From: an uncultured Clostridia bacterium
Lineage (GTDB): Bacteria > Bacillota > Clostridia > Oscillospirales > Ruminococcaceae
Length of the DNA: 9,139 bases
NCBI GenBank assembly: GCA_947630315.1
Contig: CANRHA010000059.1
Location: 1-9,139 of the forward strand
Reading direction: 5' to 3'
Notes under the pieces: model-generated
The model's database searches: none
What the model was told of the DNA's origin: nothing
The model's input: only the letters and a program-made list of their open reading frames with translations
Program-made: the position numbers and the translations under genes
In this document: piece by piece, positions 1 to 6,070 of the stretch
Numbering within the stretch: the stretch's first letter is position 1
How the letters are laid out: each line of letters starts with the position of its first letter

Positions 1-883
1 CGACGGGCTTCCGACATATAACTTTGCAAACGTTGTAGACGATCACCTGATGGGCATAACCCATGTTGTAAGGGGCAACGAATACCTTGCATCCGCGCCG
101 AAATACACCCTTTTATACAAGGCTTTCGGCTGGGAGGAGCCGGTCTACATTCACGTTGAACACATCATGAGAGACAAGCAGCATAAGCTTTCAAAGCGCG
201 ACGGCGACGCCTCGTACGAGGACTTTATAGCCAAGGGCTATTTGAGCGAGGCGATAGTAAACTACATCGCCCTGTTAGGGTGGTCTCCCAAAGGCGAAAG
301 AGAGATCTTTTCGCTGCCCGAGCTTGTCGAGGAATTTGACATAGCGGGGCTTTCAAAGTCGCCGGCGATATTCGACCCGCTCAAACTCAGGGCGATAAAC
401 GGCGAGTATATAAGGGCGATGACCCCGGAAAAGTTCCTTGAATGCGCCGAGCCGTATATCAGAAAAACCTGCGCCGGGGCGTTCGATCTTAAAAAGATAG
501 CCGCCCTCTTGCAGCCCCGCACCGAGGTCTTGTCCGACATTCCCGACCAGGTCGATTTCTTCGACGCGATGCCCGATTACGATTTATCTCTTTATGAGAA
601 CAAGAAGATGAAAACCAACCGCGACACCGCGCTCGAGGTCTTAAAAAAGGCGCTGCCGGTGCTCGAGGGCTTAGAGGATTGGAGCTTCGACGGGCTTCAT
701 GACGCCTTGTTCGGGCTTATAGCCGAGATGGGCGCGAAAAACGGCTATGTTCTCTGGCCGGTCAGGGTTGCGATAAGCGGAAAGCAGTTCACCCCCGGCG
801 GAGCGCTTGAAATAGCCGACATCATCGGCAGGGATGAGACCCTTGCGCGAATGAAGCGTTCGATAGCTATGCTCGAGGCGTAA
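1..883 (+). CDS. gltX: Glutamyl-tRNA synthetase, 3' part (5' end outside window)
   Basis: Cytoplasmic class I aminoacyl-tRNA synthetase that charges tRNA-Glu (in many clostridia also tRNA-Gln, later amidated by GatCAB). The reading frame is open from base 2, so about 293 C-terminal residues are visible and the HIGH-motif half is missing. The fragment opens with the conserved stretch DGLPTYNFANVVDDHLMGIT, then HVVRGNEYL. The class I ATP-binding KMSKS-type loop is KLSKRDG (bases 185-205), preceded by the typical HVEHIMRDKQH. The helical anticodon-binding domain follows, ending in the characteristic LWPVRVAISGKQFTPGG and a final LARMKRSIAMLEA. No frameshift is seen. An ATG at base 50 is internal and not the true start. 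The TAA stop is followed after 15 bp by an ABC ATPase gene on the same strand, suggesting cotranscription. Family assignment is very secure; which tRNAs it charges cannot be read here. Confidence 0.97.
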   Translation, partial: DGLPTYNFANVVDDHLMGITHVVRGNEYLASAPKYTLLYKAFGWEEPVYIHVEHIMRDKQHKLSKRDGDASYEDFIAKGYLSEAIVNYIALLGWSPKGEREIFSLPELVEEFDIAGLSKSPAIFDPLKLRAINGEYIRAMTPEKFLECAEPYIRKTCAGAFDLKKIAALLQPRTEVLSDIPDQVDFFDAMPDYDLSLYENKKMKTNRDTALEVLKKALPVLEGLEDWSFDGLHDALFGLIAEMGAKNGYVLWPVRVAISGKQFTPGGALEIADIIGRDETLARMKRSIAMLEA

Positions 884-898
884 AAGGGGGCGTCAAAG

Positions 899-1897
899 TT
901 GATCGAAGTCAGAAATTTAGTTAAAACCTACGGAGATAAGCACGCCGTAGCCGGAATAAGCTTTACCGCCAACGACGGCGAGATATTGGGATTTTTGGGG
1001 CCTAACGGCGCCGGAAAATCCACCACGATGAATATTCTTACAGGGTATTTAAGCTCGACCTCGGGCGAGGCGTATATAAACGGCCACGATATTCTTGAAG
1101 ACCCGATAGCGGCAAAAAAAGAGATAGGCTACCTTCCCGAATTTCCGCCGCTCTATCTCGATATGACCGTAAGGGAGTACCTCTGCTTTGTATATGAACT
1201 GCGCGGGTGCAGGCTTCCGCGGAACACCCATTTAAAGGAGATCTGCGAGCTTGTAAAGATGGATAACGTTATAGACCGCCGCATCAACAACCTCTCAAAG
1301 GGATATAAACAGCGCGTGGGGCTTGCGCAGGCGCTTGTGGGAAACCCGAACGTTCTGATACTCGACGAACCTACCGTAGGACTCGACCCGAAGCAGATAA
1401 TCGAGATAAGAACTCTTATAAAAAAGCTCGGCAAAAACCATACGGTGATCTTGTCCTCACATATCCTCTCGGAGGTACAGGCCGTCTGCGACAGGATAGT
1501 CGTCATAAACCAGGGCAAGATAGTTGCCGACGACACCGCCGACAACCTCTCGCGCGAGCTTACCGCCGATCATAAGCTTATCGCCCGGATAGACGGCCCG
1601 AAGGACGAGGTCATAAAGCTTGTCCAGACTATACCCGGCGTTGTGTCGATAGTTGCAGATATGCAGCGCGAAAGGGGAGTCTGGGAGTACAATATCGAGG
1701 CCGTCGAGGGCACCGACATAAGGCGCGAGCTTAACCGCAGGCTTATGTCGAGAAACTGGTATATACTTGGGCTGCGTTCAAGCGAGCTTTCGCTTGAGGA
1801 TATATTCTTAAAGCTCACGATGGGCGAGAGCGTAAACGAATTTCTGGCGGACAAGGCCGACGACCTTGCCGAGCACTACGAGGAGGCGGAAAAATGA
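899..1897 (+). CDS. GldA-like ABC transporter ATP-binding protein
   Basis: Cytoplasmic ATPase of an ABC-2 type transporter, expected to drive the permease encoded next. 332 residues. Visible motifs: Walker A GPNGAGKST (34-42), Q-loop region GYLPEFPPLY (77-86) with Glu81 where most ABC proteins have Gln, signature LSKGY (132-136), Walker B LILDEP (153-158) with D-loop GLDP, and switch His188 in SSHILSEV. Residues from about 220 form a C-terminal accessory domain ending LEDIFLKLTMGE, common in this subfamily. PE in the Q-loop and LSKGY both resemble the GldA group. The TTG start is chosen because the alignment begins exactly here (MIEVRNLVKTYG), AAGGGGG at 884-890 is a well-spaced ribosome binding site, and the next in-frame Met lies beyond Walker A. 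It shares gltX's frame, separated by the TAA stop plus five codons, and overlaps the permease gene by ATGA. The transported substrate is unknown. Confidence 0.93.
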   Translation: MIEVRNLVKTYGDKHAVAGISFTANDGEILGFLGPNGAGKSTTMNILTGYLSSTSGEAYINGHDILEDPIAAKKEIGYLPEFPPLYLDMTVREYLCFVYELRGCRLPRNTHLKEICELVKMDNVIDRRINNLSKGYKQRVGLAQALVGNPNVLILDEPTVGLDPKQIIEIRTLIKKLGKNHTVILSSHILSEVQAVCDRIVVINQGKIVADDTADNLSRELTADHKLIARIDGPKDEVIKLVQTIPGVVSIVADMQRERGVWEYNIEAVEGTDIRRELNRRLMSRNWYILGLRSSELSLEDIFLKLTMGESVNEFLADKADDLAEHYEEAEK

Positions 1898-2598
1898 GCG
1901 CAATATTAAAGCGCGAGACCCGCGCGTATTTCGATTCACTTATAGGCTATATATTTCTGACCGCCTTTTTTGCCGGCTCGGGAATACTCTTTGGCGTAAC
2001 TTCTCTTCAGTACGGTTCAACCGATATGTCCGGAATGTATTCGGGGCTGTTCTTTATACTCCTTGTATTGATCCCGATACTGACGATGCGCACCCTCTCG
2101 GAGGAAAAGCGCCAGAAGACCGATCAGCTTCTTTTAACCGCGCCTATATCGTTGACTTCGCTTGTTTTAGGTAAGTTCTTCGCCGCTATGATAATCTACT
2201 CGATAGGCGTCTGCATGACGCTTGTCTACGCGGTGGTAATATCCTTCTTCGGCGCGGTGTCATGGCTCACCGTCGTCGGAAACGTCGTGGGGCTTTTGCT
2301 TCTCGGCGCGGCGTATATAGCCGTGGGAATGCTTATATCCTCCCTCACCGAAAACCAGGTTATAGCCGCGATAGGCGGCTTTGCCGCAACTCTTTTGCTG
2401 TATCTTATAGGAACCGTAGCCGAGATAATCCCGGTTCAGTGGATATCAAAGATACTCTCCGAGCTTTCCTTTGCCACCCGCTACAACCCCTTTACCTACG
2501 GCGTGTTCGATTTTTCAAACGTACTGTTCTTTATCAGCGCCACCGTTATATTCATATTTATGACTATACGCGTTCTTGAGCGCCGCAGGTGGTCATAA
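1894..2598 (+). CDS. GldF-like ABC-2 type permease
   Basis: Integral membrane subunit of the ABC-2 transporter whose ATPase precedes it. 234 residues with about six hydrophobic helices, roughly at 18-38, 50-66, 92-117, 122-147, 152-176 and 205-226. The cytoplasmic coupling segment between helices 2 and 3, LTMRTLSEEKRQKTDQLLLT, is characteristic of the GldF/ABC-2 permease family, as is the closing basic tail RVLERRRW. The ATG overlaps the ATPase stop (ATGA), which fits translational coupling, and GGAGG at 1882-1886 supplies a ribosome binding site. The next gene, a GldG-like protein, starts 13 bp after the stop. A single permease gene implies a homodimer, or pairing with the membrane anchors of the two downstream proteins; that point is inference. 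Substrate unknown. Assignment to the ABC-2 permease family is firm; equivalence to gliding-motility GldF is by similarity of motif and gene order only. Confidence 0.9.
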   Translation: MSAILKRETRAYFDSLIGYIFLTAFFAGSGILFGVTSLQYGSTDMSGMYSGLFFILLVLIPILTMRTLSEEKRQKTDQLLLTAPISLTSLVLGKFFAAMIIYSIGVCMTLVYAVVISFFGAVSWLTVVGNVVGLLLLGAAYIAVGMLISSLTENQVIAAIGGFAATLLLYLIGTVAEIIPVQWISKILSELSFATRYNPFTYGVFDFSNVLFFISATVIFIFMTIRVLERRRWS

Positions 2599-2603
2599 GG
2601 GGG
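2597..2603 (+). promoter_or_regulatory. Ribosome binding site deciding the GldG-like start
   Basis: AAGGGGG lies 8 bp before the ATG at 2612. This supports ATG 2612 over the upstream in-frame TTG at 2576, which would add 12 residues (SAAGGHKGVRD between the two Met positions), overlap the permease gene and lack a comparable Shine-Dalgarno sequence. Confidence 0.7.
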
Positions 2604-2611
2604 TGCGGGAT

Positions 2612-4171
2612 ATGAAGATCAGCGAATTTTTAAAGACTCACATAAACCGCCGCAGGTTAAAATACGGCTCCTTTGCGACCGCACTTACGGTTTTGTTTAT
2701 AGCCGCGATAGTTTTGGTAAACATAGTCGCCACAATGCTCTTTGACCGCTTCCCGATAACCTTGGACCTCACCTCCGGCTCGATATATACGGTATCCGAG
2801 GAGACCGCGGCCTATATTGAGGGGATAGACGAGCCTGTCGCGATAACCGTTTTGGCGACCGAGGACGAATACCGTTCAATAAGCAGCTACGCCGCACAGT
2901 GCGCCGAGCTTTTAAAGAACTACACTCAGCACAACCCGGGAATTTCGCTCAGGTTTGTGGATATGCTCTCGAACCCCGACCTTGTTGCGAACTACTCTCA
3001 GGACCTTGCCAACGGCGACATAATAATAGAGCTTGACAACGGCGAGCACAACAGGGTAAAGGTAGTTACGCTGACGGATATAATCGTTGTTCCCGAGGAC
3101 TACTCGTACTACCTCAGCAACACCTACGCCGCAAACTACGGCGCGGACTATATCCATTCGATGCTGAACACCTACGGCATAATCCAGTCTTCAAACGCCG
3201 AGCAGGCTATAACCTCGGCTATAATGACCGTTACCGACGCAAACCCGATCACCGCGGCGACCCTTACCTACCCGGGCGCAGATGAATCGGACGTTTCGGG
3301 GCTTACAGACCTGCTGGACGCGAACGGGTATATAGTCGAAAGCTTAGACATTTCGGCCTCTGAGATACCCGAGGAGGTAGACCTTGTCATAATCCCCGCG
3401 CCTAAAATAGACTACTCCACCGAGGAGATATCAAAGATAGAGACATGGCTCTCTAACGGCGGCAGCCTCGGAAAAGATCTTATATATGTCGCTTCGGTAG
3501 AACAGCAGAGGACCCCGAACCTTGACGCCCTGCTTTATAAGTACGGCCTTACGGTCGAGTACAAGGTGATCCACGAGACATCTACCAACCGCTACACAAA
3601 TCTTGACACCTACACCTATCAGGACATCGTGACCGAGAACTACCTTGAGGACATGACGAGCCTTTCGAGGCCGTTTGTGGTTCCCGACGCGCGCAGCGTC
3701 ACCGCAAGGTTCGACAACGTAGACGCGACGTTTTCCTGCGAGCCGCTTGTCGCGTCGTCCGGTTCGGCGGTATTAAAGGATATGTTCACCGACGATGAAA
3801 ACTGGACCCCCGAAAACGCGACCGAGCGCGGAAGCTTCAACACCGTCGTTATAGGTAAACAGGAGAAGATCAACCAGGACACGCATATTTCTGATTACAC
3901 CTATGCGGTCGCTTTCGGGTCTGATCTGATGCTCAACCCGGTGTTCATGGGAACGTCGTCATTCAACAACGGCGACTTCATTATAAGCATGTTAAACGAC
4001 ATAACCGGAAAGAGCGAGGGCATAACAATAACTCCGAAGGTAGTTTCGAGCGGCACGTTCGACATAACCGAGGCCCAGACGAGATCGTTGACGCTTACCT
4101 TTGCGGTCATAATCCCGGTCGCGGTCCTTGCGGTCGGCACCTTTGTATGGATAAGAAGGAGGCATAAATAA
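2612..4171 (+). CDS. GldG-like ABC transporter auxiliary protein (ABC_transp_aux type)
   Basis: Membrane-anchored, mostly extracytoplasmic partner of the ABC-2 transporter. 519 residues from ATG 2612. A basic N-terminus (RRRLK) precedes a transmembrane helix at about 22-44, followed by FDRFPITLDLTSGSIYTVSE, the typical GldG lead-in. A first alpha/beta domain (about 74-160, VAITVLATEDEYRS onward) and a second (about 214-310, including VDLVIIPAPKIDYS and WLSNGGSLGKDLIYVAS) match the ABC_transp_aux architecture. A second helix at about 492-514 and the tail WIRRRHK put the C-terminus in the cytoplasm, so the roughly 450-residue body should face outside. Tyr, Asp and Thr are abundant in this body, as in secreted domains. 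GldG homologues accompany GldA/GldF in Bacteroidetes gliding and secretion, but similar triplets occur in non-gliding Firmicutes, so no motility role is inferred. The DUF4340 gene follows after a 3-bp gap. Biochemical role unknown. Confidence 0.87.
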   Translation: MKISEFLKTHINRRRLKYGSFATALTVLFIAAIVLVNIVATMLFDRFPITLDLTSGSIYTVSEETAAYIEGIDEPVAITVLATEDEYRSISSYAAQCAELLKNYTQHNPGISLRFVDMLSNPDLVANYSQDLANGDIIIELDNGEHNRVKVVTLTDIIVVPEDYSYYLSNTYAANYGADYIHSMLNTYGIIQSSNAEQAITSAIMTVTDANPITAATLTYPGADESDVSGLTDLLDANGYIVESLDISASEIPEEVDLVIIPAPKIDYSTEEISKIETWLSNGGSLGKDLIYVASVEQQRTPNLDALLYKYGLTVEYKVIHETSTNRYTNLDTYTYQDIVTENYLEDMTSLSRPFVVPDARSVTARFDNVDATFSCEPLVASSGSAVLKDMFTDDENWTPENATERGSFNTVVIGKQEKINQDTHISDYTYAVAFGSDLMLNPVFMGTSSFNNGDFIISMLNDITGKSEGITITPKVVSSGTFDITEAQTRSLTLTFAVIIPVAVLAVGTFVWIRRRHK

Positions 4172-4174
4172 ACA

Positions 4175-5653
4175 GTGAGCACCCGAAGAAAAAAACTCAT
4201 TGTAATAGGCGTTTTCATACTCAGTATGGCTATAGTTCTCCTTGTGCTTATTCTTACAAAGCCGAAGGAGCAGGTCGAGGATAAAACCGCGGACGACGGT
4301 ACGATAGTTGTGATGCCCTATGATCGCGACGACGTAGCGACCCTTACCGTAAGAAACGATCAGGGCGAATTTACTATACGCAACGGCGTTTCGGGATTTA
4401 CTATTGACGAGTACGCCGGGCTGAGGCAAAATTCAACTACGATGGGCGCGGCGGCAAGGTGTGCGGCCGAGCTTACCGCGCAGGAGCTTGTTGAGCAGAA
4501 CGCGCAGAACCTTTCAAAGTATGGGCTTGAAGAAGGCGCGGCAAAGGCGGAATGCGACGTTAAGTTAAAGGACGGCACCGAGTACGCTCTCTACTTCGGA
4601 ATAGACGCGCCCGACGGCAGAACGAGATATGTCCGCAAGGCCGATTCGACCGACGTTTACACCGTTTTGCTGACCAGCTCGGGGTATATGCTTTACTCCT
4701 CCGACGACTTTATAAGCCTCACCGTCACCGATGAAATTTCAAACAACAATACCGCGCCTACCCTCGACCATATGGTCATAACGAGAAAGGATCTCGACTA
4801 TCAGGTGGAATTTATCGACGACAGCAAAAAGTACAGCGCCGACGACGTTTCAATGGCGTCGTCGCAGGTGATGATCTCGCCGGTTTACGCATATCTTGAT
4901 ATAACCAACTCGAACGCGATAATGTACGGCTTCTGGGGGCTTACCGCCGCGGACGTTATAAAGGTCCACCCCACCGAGGAGGACTTTGAAAAATACGGCC
5001 TCGACGACCCGTTCTGCGAGGTAAACCTTGAAGCGGAGCTTCAGGTCTACAACATGAAGATAGGCGACGTGTGCGAATATGAGCTTGACGAAAACGGCAA
5101 CGAGACAACCGTTCCCTACACCTTCTACTGCTACTACAACGGCGTTGATATTATCTACACCTTCACCGTTAGCGAAGTGCCGTGGGCGATTTTCGACCCG
5201 ATAGACATTCTCTCGACGATGATGACATCAAACTACATCTACGCGCTCGACTATATCGACATAACCTTTAACAGGGAGCCGGCGGAGAACTATCACTTTG
5301 AGCTTACGAGCGACATGGAAAACAAACAGCTTATAAGCGCCGACGTAAACGGAACCGAAGTGACCGACGACGATTTCAAGATCTACTACCAGTTCCTTCT
5401 CAAATGTCCTATAGACGACCTCTGCTTTGACGAACCCGCCGATGAGGATCTCATAGCGACGATAGACTTCAGGCGAGACGACGGCAGCGGGGATATCCTT
5501 GAGTTTTACGACATGAAGAACAACCGCGTTGCAATAAAGCTCAACGGTACGACGTCGTTCAGCCAGCCGATAGGCTATATAAACGTTTTAGAGGAAAACA
5601 CAAAAGCGCTCTCGACCGGAACCCCGGCCAGCGAACTCACGCAGGTGTGGTAA
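4175..5653 (+). CDS. DUF4340 membrane-anchored protein
   Basis: 492 residues, role unknown, predicted envelope partner of the GldG-like protein. A short basic N-terminus (STRRKK) precedes one hydrophobic anchor at about 8-28 (LIVIGVFILSMAIVLLVLIL); no lipobox Cys is seen, so it should stay tethered with the body outside. The rest is strongly acidic and Tyr-rich. Two DUF4340-like units can be recognised by their YGL landmarks: KYGLEE at 115-120, followed by LKDGTEYALYFG and TRYVRKADSTDVY, and KYGLDDP at 273-279, followed by a similar beta-rich stretch. The GTG start directly precedes the anchor; AAGGAGG at 4156-4162 lies 12 bp upstream, slightly long spacing, inside the end of the previous gene. 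DUF4340 genes recurrently sit next to GldG-like genes, which fits a stable complex. Family call is good; a binding or scaffold role outside the membrane is inference. Confidence 0.85.
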   Translation: MSTRRKKLIVIGVFILSMAIVLLVLILTKPKEQVEDKTADDGTIVVMPYDRDDVATLTVRNDQGEFTIRNGVSGFTIDEYAGLRQNSTTMGAAARCAAELTAQELVEQNAQNLSKYGLEEGAAKAECDVKLKDGTEYALYFGIDAPDGRTRYVRKADSTDVYTVLLTSSGYMLYSSDDFISLTVTDEISNNNTAPTLDHMVITRKDLDYQVEFIDDSKKYSADDVSMASSQVMISPVYAYLDITNSNAIMYGFWGLTAADVIKVHPTEEDFEKYGLDDPFCEVNLEAELQVYNMKIGDVCEYELDENGNETTVPYTFYCYYNGVDIIYTFTVSEVPWAIFDPIDILSTMMTSNYIYALDYIDITFNREPAENYHFELTSDMENKQLISADVNGTEVTDDDFKIYYQFLLKCPIDDLCFDEPADEDLIATIDFRRDDGSGDILEFYDMKNNRVAIKLNGTTSFSQPIGYINVLEENTKALSTGTPASELTQVW

Positions 5654-5702
5654 GAAAATCATAAAAAACGATCAGGCAAAAATATAAGGAGGACTGTTTA
5701 AT

Positions 5703-5972
5703 ATGGCAAAGTTTTTCAAATATAAGGGTATGCCGCTCGTCAGGAAGGGCAACGAGCTTTATTACGGCTTGATGGGCGACCCGGAGGTAGTTATGATGCA
5801 GCTCGTCGGCAAAAAGCCCCTCGGCGACATTGAAGTCGCCACGAAGGTCCAGCTGTACAGAATGGTCACCGACGAGAGCGTGCCGGTGATGGAGAGAATA
5901 ACAAAGACCGCCGTAAAAGGCAGCCTCTTTGAGGCCCTCGACCTCGCGTATGACTGGATAGGAGCGAGGTAG
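5703..5972 (+). CDS. Small protein of unknown function (89 aa)
   Basis: I do not assign this to a named family with confidence; it resembles small uncharacterised proteins seen in clostridial genomes (from memory, not verified). It is translated from ATG 5703 with a textbook AAGGAGG at 5686-5692. The protein has no signal peptide or membrane helix and mixes short beta-like segments (FFKYKGMPLVRKGNELYYG) with two probable helices, one around PEVVMMQLVG and one at the C-terminus (SLFEALDLAYDWIGAR). No Cys and no obvious catalytic motif. It starts 49 bp after the DUF4340 stop with no terminator or clear promoter between, so it is probably the last gene of the ABC run, though a functional link is unproven. 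The end of the gene lies inside a long inverted repeat. Codon use resembles the neighbours, supporting a real gene. Confidence 0.78.
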   Translation: MAKFFKYKGMPLVRKGNELYYGLMGDPEVVMMQLVGKKPLGDIEVATKVQLYRMVTDESVPVMERITKTAVKGSLFEALDLAYDWIGAR

Positions 5973-5999
5973 AAGGAGCGGAGGGCGGCTCCTATCCGG
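5954..5999 (+). repeat. Long inverted repeat spanning a stop codon
   Basis: CTGGATAGGAGC (5954-5965), inside the last codons of the 89-aa gene, is complementary to GCTCCTATCCGG (5988-5999) beyond its stop: ten consecutive Watson-Crick pairs, then one G-T and one more C-G. The 22-nt loop contains the TAG stop. No T-run follows, so it is not a simple terminator; it may protect the mRNA 3' end or be part of the repeat cluster that follows. Confidence 0.6.
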
Positions 6000-6019
6000 C
6001 CGGGCTTCGCCCGGGGCCG
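5997..6019. repeat. GC-rich hairpin repeat, GCTTCGC core (copy 1)
   Basis: CGGCC plus GGGC, a TTC loop, then GCCC, a 2-nt GG bulge and GGCCG. The 16-mer GGGCTTCGCCCGGGGC (6002-6017) recurs exactly at 9085-9100, and 14 bases of it recur inverted at 9004-9017. All three copies are intergenic. This suggests a dispersed REP-like palindrome; genome-wide copy number cannot be judged here. Confidence 0.6.
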
Positions 6020-6028
6020 TCTGCACGC

Positions 6029-6066
6029 AAAAAAGACCCGGGATCCCCTCCCGGGCCTTATTTTTT
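6029..6066. terminator. Bidirectional intrinsic terminator between convergent genes
   Basis: CCCGGG (6037-6042) pairs with CCCGGG (6050-6055), extended inward by A-T and outward past one A-C mismatch by G-C and two A-T pairs. A T-tract follows on both strands: TTATTTTTT at 6058-6066 on the plus strand and, read on the minus strand, the complement of AAAAAA at 6029-6034. It can therefore end transcription of the small + strand gene and of the phosphorylase, whose stop codon is 5 bp away. Confidence 0.88.
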
Positions 6067-6070
6067 CACT

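Noticed and set aside
2576..2611. Upstream TTG start adding 12 residues to the GldG-like protein
   Set aside because: It overlaps the permease gene, uses a rare start and lacks a Shine-Dalgarno sequence; ATG 2612 has AAGGGGG at good spacing and gives the expected basic N-terminus before the anchor.
899..4171. Gliding-motility or type IX secretion role for the Gld-like genes
   Set aside because: No other gliding or secretion genes are present and the genomic style is clostridial, where GldA/F/G-like genes occur without gliding.
3992..4429. 145-codon open frame on the minus strand across the GldG-like/DUF4340 junction
   Set aside because: It lies opposite two well-supported genes, has no recognisable family, low-complexity basic composition and no RBS; it is an antisense shadow.
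5654..5702. Independent promoter for the 89-aa gene
   Set aside because: The AT-rich gap has no credible -35/-10 pair; only the RBS is clear.
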